Source: Sporodiniella umbellata
Lineage: Eukaryota; Mucoromycota; Mucoromycetes; Mucorales; Rhizopodaceae
Length of the DNA stretch: 36,132 bases
Assembly: GCA_025677835.1 (NCBI GenBank)
Contig: JAIXMR010000158.1
Location: 1-36,132 of the forward strand
Direction: 5' to 3'
Under the pieces are notes generated by a model. The model had not been told where the DNA came from, made no database searches, and worked only from the letters and a program-made list of their open reading frames with translations. This document shows positions 12,210 through 22,639 of the stretch, piece by piece. How positions within the stretch are numbered: the stretch's first letter is position 1; each line of letters opens with the position of its first letter. The translations under genes and the position numbers were made by a program.

Positions 12210-13804
12210 ATGCGGTCCTTTGTAATGCTCTTGCTCACCTATGTGATGAGCGCAGTGTATGCACTCCATCCGATTGTCACCAAAGGCTCCAAGTTTTTTG
12301 ATTCAGTGACCAAACAACAGTTTTTTGTGAAAGGGTAAAATAAGAGAGCGATAGCCTTGAATTAACACGGCCTGTTGTTTAGTGTGGCCTATCAGCCAAG
12401 AGGTCAGGTCAAAGAGGGCACGATGGATCCTTTGGCAGATCCAGTGTCTTGTGCTCGAGATGCTCCACTGATGGCCAAATTGGGTATCAATGTGCTTCGA
12501 GTGTATGAGGTAGGTGTTTATTATCAAGCGTTGGGTATCCACCTCTTCACTAGGTAGATCCAAGGCGTAACCACGACGCCTGCATGAAATCTTTTGCAGA
12601 GGTAGGCATCTATCTTATTTTGGATGTAGCCACGCCCCATTATTCTGTGAACCGAAAAGCGCCTGAATATACCATCGACCTCTATAACGCTTACAAGTCC
12701 ACGGTGGATGCGTTTGCCAACTATGATAACCTGTTTGCTTTTATAGCAGGGAATGAAGTGACCAATGACAAGACCAACACCCCTGCCTCGGCTTTTGTCA
12801 AGGCCTCACTGCGAGACATTAAAAATTACGTACAAAGTACCAAACGTAGACAGATCCCGGTAGGTTACGCTAGCAACGACGATGAATGGATCCGGGAGAG
12901 TATCAAGGACTACTTTAACTGTGGCGATGAAGAGGCACAGGCAGATTTCTTTGGTGTCAATCTTTACGAATGGTGTGGGGAATCCAGCTTTGAAAAGTCT
13001 GGCTACAAAGATCGTACCAAAGAATTTGAAGGGTATAGCAAGCCCATCTTTTTTTCAGAGTATGGTTGTAATCTTGTCCATCCGAGACCTTTCAGTGAGG
13101 TGGCGGCTTTGTATGGCCCAGAGATGTCGGACGTCTGGTCCGGAGGGATCGTGTACGAATGGACACAGGAGAACAATCGTTATGGCCTTGTCAGTGTGAA
13201 CGATCAAGGGGCGGCCGAGCTGCTGCCAGACTACCATCACCTGCAAGCACAGCTCGCTAGAATCAACCCAAGATCGGTACATATGGATCAATTCAACGAG
13301 CTCCGCACAGAATCCGCCTGCCCAGCCCTGACTGAGCATTGGAAAGCTTCCGTCACACTTCCGCCTACACCTTCAGACGGCGCGTGCAAGTGTATGGTGG
13401 AAAACCTGAGCTGTGTAGCCTCCAACAAGGTGATTCTGACCGCAAGACAGATGAACGATAGCGCCTCGATAGGTGTTCAGCTGGACACCATGTGTGGCCT
13501 GGTCTCATGCCTCGATATTGGTAGTAATGCAGAAACGGGTGACTATGGCGCTTTCTCGTTCTGCAGCGCACGAGATAAACTAAGCTGGCTTTACGATCTG
13601 CAGGCAAAACAATTAAAAACATGTCACTACGAAGGCCTGGGTCAAGAAGTCGTACCGAGAAGAAACGACATACGAGCCTGCTCAGCCATCGCTCCTAAAC
13701 TCGATGGTCCTTCTGTACCCATCGGCTTTCCCTCATCAGCTACTCTCTCCACACCTCGTTTTGGATTGGTCTTGTTTTTTATGGTCTTGGCCATCTTTGA
13801 ATAA
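12210..13804 (+). CDS. GH72 1,3-beta-glucanosyltransferase, Gas/Gel/Phr type, GPI-anchored, with X8 domain
   Basis: Three exons: 12210-12334, 12383-12509, 12554-13804; 500 residues. The enzyme cuts and rejoins beta-1,3-glucan chains at the cell surface during wall growth. Features in order: signal peptide MRSFVMLLLTYVMSAVYA; GH72 domain with YQPRGQ, DPLADP, LRVYEVDPRRNHDACM, the acid/base glutamate in AGNEV (residue 152) and the nucleophile in SEYGC (residue 253); a cysteine-rich X8/CBM43 module starting ACKCMVENLSCV; and a hydrophobic tail (FGLVLFFMVLAIF) serving as the GPI-attachment signal. For intron 2 the acceptor at 12553 was chosen over the next AG because the latter meets an in-frame stop. 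Introns here carry no homopolymers and the coding sequence is more GC-rich than its neighbours. Start chosen at the ATG of the signal peptide. Firm. Confidence 0.95.
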
Positions 13805-13857
13805 ACATGGCTTCGGAAAGACTAAATTTGGAAAAATAAAAAGAATATTAAAAAAAA

Positions 13858-13876
13858 AACAACAACAACAACAACA
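13858..13876. repeat. CAA trinucleotide repeat
   Basis: About six CAA units in the 126-bp spacer between the GH72 and amidohydrolase genes, following an A-run and before a T-run. Probably a neutral microsatellite. Confidence 0.7.
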
Positions 13877-13930
13877 GATATACTTGTGTTTCTTTCTGCT
13901 TGCTTGCTTCTTTTTTTTTTTTTTTTAGTG

Positions 13931-14827
13931 ATGAGGATTGTTGACGCACACGTTCATTTTTGGCACCCCGACAAAGTCTATCTACCTTGGTTAACTGATA
14001 ATCAGTACAGGGATGCGACCGAGTACGCTGAGAAGGTCAAGGAGAGTGGGGTGAGCCAAGCAGTGTATGTGGAAACCGATGTGGATCCTTATCATAGCAT
14101 GGTCGAGGCAGATTGGATTAGTCGGTATGCGGGAAAGACAAGGAGTTCTCTGTTTGGTGGTATTACAGGTATTGTTGCCTATGCGCCTGTACACCAAGGT
14201 AGTCATGTGAAAGGCTATCTCTCTACACTGATTCGTTTGGTAGGCCCTCGACTGAAAGGGGTCAGGCACTTGCTACAGGACATAGCCAGCGACCCCAGCC
14301 GAATGTGTCATCCTGACTTCTTATTAGGCGTACAGGCGCTGGAAAGTTTCAATCTGAGTTTCGATATCACCATCAACACCAATGCCTGTCCAGAACAATT
14401 CCCACCTTTGCAGACCTTGGTTGCCCAGTGCCCTTCCGTTGAGTTTGTTCTTGATCATATGGGAAAGCCTCCCTGCGAAACAATGCCTGATCAGGCTGCG
14501 TTTGAATTCTGGAGGTTACAAATAGAAGCACTGGCCAAGTATCCAAATGTGAATTGCAAGGTCTCTGGCCTGGTCACTGAATTGAAAATCTGTCGGAGCG
14601 AAAGCGAGCTGGTAAAGCAACTCAAGCCTTTTGTGAATGTGGTCTATACAAGCTTTGGTCCAGATAGGATCATGTTTGGTGGGGATTGGCCGCTGTGCGA
14701 GTCCAACGCATCCTGGCAGCTCTGGGTAAATGTTCTGACTGCCATAACCCAAGATTGGCCAACCAAAGATAGGCATAAACTCTTTGTTACGAACGCAATA
14801 CGTATTTACAAATTACATGATTTATAA
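13931..14827 (+). CDS. Amidohydrolase-family TIM-barrel hydrolase, COG3618 (lactonase-like)
   Basis: Single exon, 298 residues, start ATG at 13931 right after a long T-run ending in TAG; an upstream in-frame ATG at 13886 would only add a phenylalanine-rich artefact. It opens with VDAHVHFWHP, the HxH metal motif of Amidohydro_2 proteins. Then follow GVRHLL, DHMGKP with a conserved histidine, and FGGDWPL near residue 250 with the catalytic aspartate. Relatives include L-fuconolactonase, L-rhamnono-lactonase and 2-pyrone-4,6-dicarboxylate hydrolase, all opening sugar-acid or aromatic-derived lactones. The true substrate cannot be told from sequence. It starts 126 bp after the GH72 gene on the same strand. 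The lack of introns in an intron-rich window could mean acquisition by transfer or retroposition, but is weak evidence alone. Confidence 0.88.
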   Translation: MRIVDAHVHFWHPDKVYLPWLTDNQYRDATEYAEKVKESGVSQAVYVETDVDPYHSMVEADWISRYAGKTRSSLFGGITGIVAYAPVHQGSHVKGYLSTLIRLVGPRLKGVRHLLQDIASDPSRMCHPDFLLGVQALESFNLSFDITINTNACPEQFPPLQTLVAQCPSVEFVLDHMGKPPCETMPDQAAFEFWRLQIEALAKYPNVNCKVSGLVTELKICRSESELVKQLKPFVNVVYTSFGPDRIMFGGDWPLCESNASWQLWVNVLTAITQDWPTKDRHKLFVTNAIRIYKLHDL

Positions 14828-15204
14828 TCACCGACTTTGATATAAATACAACACTACTTTTTTTTTTTTTTGGTTTATTTTCACTCACTTGACATATTCC
14901 CGATGCCTTTGATAAACACAAGCACACCCTTCACAAAAGACCACGAAAAGGTAATCGATCGTGCTTGAAATAAACTCTAAGCAATATAAAGACAGCATAC
15001 CAAGAACGACCGCCAACGCCCGCATCTCTACCCATAGTAACAGATCAAAGTAAATAGATATAAATATAGCGTGGGATATAAATACGCATAGATATACAAA
15101 TCTAGTCGAGATGACGAATGTTAACCATTTGTAGACCACAGCCACTATGGCTCTCTATCGCTAGGTATGTATCCATTATCATAACGAGAATAAAACCCTC
15201 ATAG
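14828..15204. other. Intergenic, no supported gene
   Basis: Holds a T-run near 14859-14870 and AT-rich sequence. A minus-strand open frame (14885-15145) has no ATG at its start. On the plus strand several good splice-like signals occur (GTAATC donor near 14949, GTATGT donor at 15165) but no consistent multi-exon frame could be built. Confidence 0.4.
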
Positions 15205-15417
15205 TTTGTTTTGATAGCATCCTCTTCTACTGCATCCACGATAAATCCAAACGATGACGACGAAAGCCTTTATCTGCTCTGGACACACCAACTATTCCAA
15301 GAAAAATACCCCCACATACGTGACGATGAAAGCATCGAAAGCACCGAGACCACCATCACCGATCAAACCACTGCCCAGCGTTGGTTTCCCATTTGTTTTC
15401 CTAGATGTACCACGTGA
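15205..15417 (+). other. Possible terminal exon of an unresolved plus-strand gene
   Basis: After an acceptor-like TTTTGATAG (ends 15217), a frame is open to TGA at 15415-15417. The reading includes NPNDDDESLYLLWTHQLF and ends RWFPICFPRCTT. Third positions are rich in C (GAC, CAC, ACC, ATC), as in real genes here. A matching GTATGT donor lies 53 nt upstream, but no start codon was found in the required frame, so the upstream part is missing or mis-modelled. Confidence 0.3.
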
Positions 15418-15626
15418 TCTTTTTTTCAATTATGTGGATAGAAAAAAAGACGGCGCGTAGGTTTGGTTAAATATGAAACTTGCATAAACAAATAAACATT
15501 CTGCTGCAACAAAATAGAGCATGTAAATCTATATATATATATATAACTATCTATGCATCTTTGTAAAAACAACCAAAAAATAATAAAATAATAATAACAA
15601 TCATAATAAATGTTATAAAAAGCAAA

Positions 15627-15660
<34 letters not shown>

Positions 15661-16020
15661 GATGGGAATCGAGAAAATGTACCTATAAAAAAAAAAAAAA
15701 AAAAAAACGTGAAAAAGACAATAATGCATACATGCGAATACGCACATACCAAAAACAGAGAAAACCAAGAAAAAAACTGAGTAACTGAAAGCGTTGATTC
15801 TATATGTCAGTTTACCTTTTGTTTCAAAAGCGACGCGTGCAAGGGGAAAGATGAGATGAATTTGAGACATTGATTGCCTCTTTGTTTCCCTGAACTCCTG
15901 CTTCTCTCCTTCTTATGTCTATTTAAACTCTTCTTTAGATTTTTAATTTCTTTTTTTATTTCATTTCTTTTTTTATTTTTTTTTTCCTATTTATTTCCCC
16001 AGTTCAAAACTCAGTAATCA
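15418..16020. other. Intergenic with microsatellites; possible minus-strand first exon
   Basis: Contains a short TA repeat near 15530-15544, ATA x 11 at 15628-15660 and an A-run at about 15688-15706. On the minus strand an ATG at about 15870 opens MSQIHLIFPLARVAFETK up to a GTAAAC donor, which looks like an exon, but the following sequence is simple repeat and no continuation could be supported. The right part (15880-16020) is a pyrimidine-rich leader to the kinase gene. Confidence 0.4.
15628..15660. repeat. ATA trinucleotide repeat, eleven units
   Basis: Perfect 33-bp ATA repeat in intergenic DNA next to an A-run; a likely length-variable microsatellite. Confidence 0.85.
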
Positions 16021-18473
16021 ATGACAGAAATAGTAGAAATCGCGCCATCTAATACAACCTCTAGTACACCCTCACAAAAAAAGCAAAATAAAATAGGCGA
16101 CTACAATCTACTACAGACGCTGGGTGAGGGCGAATTTGGAAAAGTGAAATTGGGCGTTCATACAGAAACCGGGGAAGAGGTAGAACATGACAAGCAAAGA
16201 AAATATACCCTAACAGAGAAATCTAGGTGGCAATCAAACTAATTAGAAAAGACGGAGCAGGCTCTGATGGTCGAATCAACAAAGTAGAAAGAGAGATTTC
16301 AATATTAAGAGTAAAAGATAAATAGCACGAGTTTTGAAGTATTAAATAGGGTTTTTTTTTTTTTTTTTTTTTTTTTTTTCAATTGTATCTAGAATCTAAG
16401 ACATCCATATATAGTCAAGCTACATAATGTACTGGAAACAGAAAAGTATGTCGGTATAATCTTAGAATATGCATCTGGTAAGAAAAACACACACATACAC
16501 ACACACTGCTTTTTGTTTATTATTATCTTTAACCTATTTCATGTAGGAGGCGAATTATTTGAATACATTTTAGCGCATCGATACTTGAAAGAAAAAGATG
16601 CAAAACGATTTTTTGCTCAGCTTGTAAGCAGTGTCCAATACATGCATAAATGCAAAATAGTTCATCGTGATTTGAAATTGGTAAGGGGAAAAGACCCTTT
16701 TTTTTTTTTTTTTTTTTTTTCTTTTTTTATGCCTCCTGCTTATTGTTATTTTAGGAAAATATATTAATTGACAAAAACCGAAACATTATTGTCACTGATT
16801 TTGGCTTTGCAAACCAATTTTCGACTGCTGCTGATGATATGATGGCTACTACGTGCGGATCACCCTGCTATGCTGCCCCAGAATTAGTTGTCAATGCAGG
16901 TTTATATGCTGGTTCGGCTGTTGACATCTGGTCCTGCGGCGTAATCTTATTTGCCATGCTATCAGGATATCTTCCATTTGACGATGACCCCACAAATCCT
17001 GATAGTGACGATATCAGCCAACTCTATCGTTATATTGTGTCCACTCGACTTGTATTTCCTTCCCATATTAGTCCAGAAGCGTGTGATCTGATGGAAAAGA
17101 TGTTGGTACCCGACCCTACTAAGCGATGTACTCTAGATACCGTAGCCAAACACCCATGGCTAAGTGAATACAAAGAACTTTTAGTCAGGGATCAAAAAAC
17201 GCCTTTTGTTGAAACGGTTGTCAAACCAAAACAATCTACGCCAGCCCCGAATGATGATTTTCAAAAAGAAAAGTTGGTGAAACCCGCCCGATACCACTCT
17301 ATTCGCTATCACTCCACCTCAAGATCTTCCAAGATCCCAAACTTTATCACACGTAAACCAGTAAAAGAAGTCAAGCCGCTCGAAAACGGACCAGAAAAGT
17401 CTCTCTCGGCCTCTTACCTTCCAACAGAAGCGATTAAAAACTGGACAGGCAGCGTTCGGATTCATCCGCATAAAGAGAAAATCTTTGGGTTCTTTGGAAA
17501 GGCAAAAGCGGCCGAAGAAGGATCTGAAACATCAACACTTGGAAACTCATCCAGCTCCTTAAATACCCCAGAGGATAGCACGATACCCAAATCGATATTC
17601 ATGCGCCTAGCTCAAGAAAACGAAAAAATTCACTATGGAACAGTACGAGAACACCGACAGAGTGAATCTTCTTCTTACCGGCCTAAAAGAAACTCGATCC
17701 TACAGGAGTCTTTTGAGAATTCTTCGAGTGTCGAGCCCGATTCGACACATTCCACTCGTTTTACTTTGGCTGCTGTTCGTAAAAGTATCTATCGAAGAAA
17801 CCCTGAAAATGTCAAGGATTCCAAACCACAACGAAATACTTGGGCCGCAACAGAAAGAACCAGCCCTGCAGTACCAAAAACGACGGGCAAAAAGATGATG
17901 GACTGGATCAAAAAGAAATCGCACAAGCAGGAATCTTCTGTCAAAAAAGACACCCTCAAGCCCAAGAAACAAGACGAAGCATCAGGCAGAAAGCGAACCG
18001 ATGCACCACAGACATCAAGAGGAAGAACATTAAGTAGTAATGCCTTGGCTTTTGTTAAAGAAGAGTCTTCAGATGATATAGGACTTCAAATTCATCAAGG
18101 CCCGATAGATCGGACCGCACTGACATCACGTTCACCCCAAAAGGTCATTCAGGAAGTCAGCCGAATCCTGTTGATTCTAGGTATCGAAGCTGTACCGGAT
18201 GAGGGAGAGGGTCCGTTTGTCTTGAGATGTACCCGTAGAAAAGCATCAAAACGTAAGGATGAAAAATCTCTACAGCCTATCTATGGTGAACCCGCGATTG
18301 ATAATGGAGACGAAGTACGATTTATAGTAGAAATATGTCGATTCAAAAACTTACCGGGTCTTTTCATCGTGAACGTAAAACGACTAAAAGGAAACGTCTG
18401 GGCCTACAAATTCTTGTACCACAAATTAATTGATTTTTTGGATCTGGGCAAAGAAGATTATATGCAAAAAAAA
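16021..18473 (+). CDS. KIN4: Kin4-type CAMKL protein kinase with C-terminal KA1 domain
   Basis: Five exons: 16021-16179, 16227-16310, 16393-16477, 16547-16680, 16755-18473; about 727 residues. Kinase domain residues 28-286: [34 protein letters not shown], an activation loop with [12 protein letters not shown], and the fungal Kin4 hallmarks [15 protein letters not shown] and PFDDDPTNP. Yeast Kin4 is the spindle-position checkpoint kinase acting on Bfa1; the role in this fungus is inferred. The central region is Ser/Lys-rich and probably disordered. The end (about 618-725) matches a KA1 lipid-binding domain ([19 protein letters not shown]). The 3' end is ambiguous: after MQKK a donor-like GTAATA begins; reading on gives a phenylalanine run to a stop at 18546, while splicing to an AAAAG near 18560 would stop within a few codons. 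Introns 2 and 4 hold T28 and T23. Confidence 0.9.
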
Positions 18474-18507
18474 GTAATATTTAATTTAATAAAGCTATGT
18501 GTGCGAG

Positions 18508-18546
18508 AAAAAAAAAAAAAAAAAAACCTTTTTTTTTTTTTTTTTT
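18508..18546. terminator. A19-CC-T18 inverted repeat between convergent genes
   Basis: Nineteen A, two C, eighteen T, a near-perfect inverted repeat, between the kinase (+) and ERG5 (-) whose stop codon is 27 bp further on. On either strand it gives A-rich then T-rich RNA at the 3' end, so it could assist 3'-end formation for both genes. Role inferred; it may also be intronic to the kinase. Confidence 0.35.
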
Positions 18547-18572
18547 AATAATTAAAAGTATATAAAAAGTAG

Positions 18573-20270
18573 CTAGTATTTAAAAGGAAAGTGAGTGCGA
18601 GGATGAAAGCTCATTGAACATTCATCTTTGGGATAAGTAGTGGCAAAAAGCCAAATTGTTTCTGATTCATGAGTAGGATAGTGTTTGAATTCCAACCGAC
18701 GAGTAGCTTGAGCCACTGTGGACATAAGGTGAATAACCGCATACTCTTTACCAATACAGTGATGGGGTCCGTTACCAAATACCATAAAGTTTTTTGGATA
18801 CTTTTCTGCGATACCTTCTGAGCCCCATCTATCAGGATCAAACGCGTCTGGGTTAGGGTAGGCAACTGGGTCGTGTAACGCTGGATAAGTAGTGGGTATG
18901 AGCATTGAGTTAGCAGGCACAGTGTAGCCGTCAGAAATAGGAAAATCCTTGTGCGTTTGGTATGGAACCATAAGCACAGGAGGACGAAGGCGAAGTGATT
19001 CCTTCACGACTTGACGTAAATATACAGACTTTTCCATCAGATCGAGAGTTAAAGGCTGATCGGGATCGTCAGCACGAATTCTGTCTTGCTCATCATACAC
19101 TTTCTGGAGTATATCGAGATGGTCAGCCAAAAGCTGGAAAGTCCAAGTCAAAGCAGAAGAGGTAGCATCCTGAGAAGCAAACAGGAATGTCAAAATGGTC
19201 AGCGCAATTTCATGATCAGAGAACACATGAGGTAAGGGCTTTCCGGCCTCTTGACACTCTTTCTCATTTTGATCCATCGTAAGTAGCCAGTTATCCAACA
19301 AACAGGTTGTTTTGCTTCCTTGGCTCATACGAATGCGAGCGTCCTTGATAGACTCAACAAAAGCGTCATATATGTATTTGCGGGACTTCATGGCTTTATA
19401 TATTTTGGTCCCAGGAAGAGGGTAAGGAAAATTGACAAGTTCTAAGGCTGCAGTGATATTGAAGTATTCGTCTGAACATTTTTTTGCAACCAATTCGGGC
19501 ATAAAATCACCCAAAAATACGCGCAGCGAGGATTGCATGTTTAACTCTCTGAAATCCCATTGGTAACGTCTAGTTTTGCCATCGTGCATTAGCCATTCAT
19601 CAAAGAATTTTTGATAGCATACATCCATAATGGACAAATAACCACCTAACGCGTTTCTAGTAAAAAGTGAATTCAAACCCTTTCGGTACTGTATATGTTC
19701 TTTTCCGTCCATGAAAACCCAATTGTCATCTGTCAAGATATAACGCATTGAGTCAACTACAGCTGGCTGAACAAAGCCTGGGGAATTCAGTATTTTACGA
19801 CTCAGTTCACAGTTGGAAGCGATAACAATAAACCTTTTTTTTTTTTTTTTTGAAAATTTAAAATCGTCTGATTTTTTTTTTTTTTTTTTTTTACCTATTG
19901 AATACAGAAACACAAGACAAGTTGCCACTTTTCCACTTGGAATTATACTTTTCAAAAGTTGGTTCCATCGAGTCCATTAATGACCCTATAAGAGGTACCT
20001 TAAACAAAGGTCCTGGTAGATGTTTTTTTTTCCTATGATAATCCACTTGTTCCCAAATTAGAAACCCGGCTATTGCGGCAGTGGCAAATCCGATAGGAGC
20101 GAGATATGTTGTATCTGCTGCAAGTCTGTCCGCGAACACACACTGGAATTGATCTGCTGTTTTCTCAAACAAACGACGAGCTCTTTCTACAAACACACTA
20201 TATATATATATATATATGGATGGTTTGTGAGAACGCCAAAGAAATTGAACGCGAGTCTTTACCTGTCCAT
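18573..20270 (-). CDS. ERG5: Cytochrome P450 CYP61, sterol C-22 desaturase
   Basis: Three exons: 20270-20263 (8 nt, ATG GAC AG), 20197-19895, 19833-18573; 523 residues (yeast Erg5 is 538). It is an ER haem enzyme that introduces the C-22 double bond late in ergosterol synthesis. Features: N-terminal membrane anchor (IGFATAAIAGFLIW), HLPGP hinge, I-helix LFASQDATSSALTW, ExxR in KESLRLRPPV, and the haem loop FGNGPHHCIGKEYA with the cysteine ligand at about residue 463. The end motif FATTYPKDECSMSF resembles Erg5 specifically. The tiny first exon is required because exon 2 has no in-frame ATG near its start. Intron 1 ends in a TA repeat and intron 2 holds A21 and A17, the latter abutting its 3' AG. 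Family firm; first exon likely. Confidence 0.93.
20198..20262 (-). other. ERG5 intron 1, ending in a TA repeat
   Basis: 65-nt intron with a GTAAAG donor. Its 3' end is an alternating TA tract leading straight into TATAG instead of a pyrimidine tract. It separates an 8-nt coding exon from the rest. Confidence 0.65.
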
Positions 20271-21177
20271 CTATCAATCCGAACACAAACTAAGAAGAAA
20301 CAAAATGCCCAAATAGTCTCTTTTTATACAATGAAAATTTGTTTCGCCTTTTTAATTGAAAGCTATTCGCATCTCTGTTGCATAATAAGCCTAATTAAGA
20401 AAGTATAGTTCTCAGGAGGATGGGCTTCAGGTACGGTTTTTGCAGTATGTGACAGTCTGTGTTCATACACAAATATAGATATTGATTAATTATTTGTGTG
20501 TGTGCGCATATTGGCTTTAGTGAAGATCCACGCGGCTAGTTTAGTGAGTTACAATTATCTGTATATCAGACCGTTGTGTCGCGGCTATTTAATCATCGAC
20601 CTTGCAAACAAAAAAAGTTGCTAGAAAAACAAAACTGGTTTAGCTAAACGAACACTGGTTAAGCTCTGCTATATACATACACGTATATACACGACAGTTT
20701 TCATTGTCAATATAATGTATTTCCGTCACTTTTTTAAAAAAAAATTCTAAGTCTTACAGAAAATAACATAGACAGAATAGCAAAATGATAAATAGCGACT
20801 GCTTTAAAAGCTCCCCTCATATACGATTGAGCGATGAAGCTTTCTCAAAAAAAAATCAGGCTGTTTTCTTAAAGGAACGTGTAGCGGCCTTCTAAACTAG
20901 CTATGGGAGAACTATGAGCCATTGCCGAAAAACAGCTACCAGTCTTTTTTTTTGTCTCTATGCTTACTAAGAAAAGTATAATTCATCATCTTGAAATAGA
21001 ATCCCAATTTTTTACAAATTTGTTTTACCGTATCTTTCGATTATGTACAGAGCTAGAGAAATCTTCTTTGGTGTTCTAGAAGACGTTTTCATTTTAGGGT
21101 CAAGACTCCTTTTATTTTATTTTTTTTTGGTTTTTGCTAAAGCAGCATGAAGAAAGCTCCTGTTTTTATTTTTGTAT
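20271..21177. other. Intergenic; ERG5 upstream region and 3' UTR of the CaaX gene
   Basis: 907 bp of AT-rich sequence with no supported coding region. It must hold the ERG5 promoter, but no regulatory site stood out above chance. Confidence 0.6.
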
Positions 21178-21783
21178 CTATAGAATTATACAGTTTTTCT
21201 TCTTGATAGCCGAGGACATAAAAGACTTGCGTTTAGAGGTACGAGCTGTCTTGGGGGTGCTTGTGGTCGAATAGAAAGCTTGAGAGTTGTTGATGGATAG
21301 TTGAGATTCGTTACTTTTGAGCTGTGTAGGTTGTTCAGACTCCTTTTTTTTGCTATCTGTCTTTTTATCATCGTAAAGGCCGCTTTCAATGTCCTGTTTG
21401 ATCTTTTGGATGATGGCTTCAATAGGAATAGATCTTGAGTTGATAACGGTCTGGATACAAAAGTCCTGAGCAGACATTCTCTCGGCACTTGCTTCGCTGG
21501 CATCGCTGGTAAGGCTTTTATGCTCATCGCTGTTTTGTAAGGAAGGAACAGATTCCTCATTGGATGAAATGGACACAAGCTTTTTTCGGATCTCACTTGT
21601 CTTTTGAGAACCTACGGATGCTAGAAAGCTACTACCACAAGGTGTAGAGGGAGCTGTGACAGCTGTTTCGTCATAAAGGGAGTCTGTGCTTGCTAGCATA
21701 CTGTTGTATACTACAAAAGGCTTATCCCCTTTTTCTTCTACTTGATCTACTACAACATCTGCTGGTTCAATGGATTCTGACAT
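21178..21783 (-). CDS. Orphan protein with C-terminal CaaX prenylation box
   Basis: Single exon, 201 residues. The start MSESIEPADVV has a good context (ACAAACATGTC); an in-frame longer reading adds a hydrophobic stretch from the leader and is unlikely. The body is Ser/Thr/Glu-rich and mostly disordered, with one helical segment near FCIQTVINSRSIPIEAIIQKI. The C-terminus is a polybasic cluster (KRKSFMSSAIKKK) followed by CIIL and the stop. CaaX with final Leu is the geranylgeranyltransferase-I pattern, and the basic run would give membrane binding as in Rho/Ras tails, but no GTPase motifs are present. It could be a membrane-tethered adaptor or regulator. I do not recognise the family. Coding status fairly sure from composition and the precise tail. 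Confidence 0.75.
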   Translation of the reverse strand: MSESIEPADVVVDQVEEKGDKPFVVYNSMLASTDSLYDETAVTAPSTPCGSSFLASVGSQKTSEIRKKLVSISSNEESVPSLQNSDEHKSLTSDASEASAERMSAQDFCIQTVINSRSIPIEAIIQKIKQDIESGLYDDKKTDSKKKESEQPTQLKSNESQLSINNSQAFYSTTSTPKTARTSKRKSFMSSAIKKKNCIIL

Positions 21784-22639
21784 GTTTGTTCGAGAGGAAG
21801 AGGGAAAAAAAAGAAGAGAGAAAAGAATTTGCTTTAGAAATAGTCCTAGAACATCTACTACACAAACAGAACTTAAATCAATCATCATTCCTCACAGTAA
21901 ATATTTTAAATCTTTTTATTATTACTAGAAAAAAATCTACCTTTTCAAGCCAAGTCGGTGGGATTACTATAGGACCTATTGAAAATTATTTGCTATAGGC
22001 CGGTTGAGTATGAGATATGGGTTGCCTTATGACTCAACGTCAAGGAACAAAATTGCCTACCTGCAAGTATGACTAAATCTTTTTGAAGCCGGAGCTTTTT
22101 CTTTCATTTCCAAGAATATTTGCATCATAAAAATTTGTTTCACAAAAGTAAGCTGTACTAAGGAAATATAAACCGTGTCCTGTAAAAGATTAAACATTTG
22201 AAAACACTATAAATTCCAAAACAAGAAAACGAAAAAAGCAGTCCACTGTCCTTTCACTTTACGACCTTCTTTTATGCTTATGTTTTTTTTTTTTTTTTTG
22301 AAAAAAAAACAAGGCTTTAAAAAAGTGCGCTCTGATACAACCTTGGGCAGTAAACTTGTGATGAAATATGATGATCTGATAAAGATTTTAAATGCAGCTT
22401 AAAAATCCAGACAAGCGATGAGTAGGGTTTTCAAAAGGCTTGCTACTGTTTTTTGAATACGAATTTGCGTTGAGTTAAAAGCTAATTTGCGCTAACATCA
22501 AATGAACATTTACGTTAAAGTAAAAATAGTTTTACGTTGCTTAATAATAAATTCTGCACCAAGAAATTTTTAAAAAACACCTAAAATACCGTAAAGGTTT
22601 TAATTCCTTTTTTTTTCTTTTAAGTATTAGAACAAACAT

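Noticed and set aside
14885..15145. Minus-strand hydrophobic open frame resembling a small membrane protein
   Set aside because: Its first codon is GTG, with a stop just upstream and no ATG until halfway through; codon use is poor and plus-strand splice-like signals cross it.
18474..18548. Phenylalanine-run C-terminus of the kinase
   Set aside because: Translation of a T18 tract; more likely intron or 3' UTR, so the confident coding end was set at 18473.
20820..20826. TATACGA (reverse of TCGTATA), the yeast Upc2/Ecm22 sterol element, upstream of ERG5
   Set aside because: A 7-mer is expected several times by chance in 36 kb of AT-rich DNA; it also occurs inside both dispersed repeat copies, and Upc2 control is not established in this lineage.
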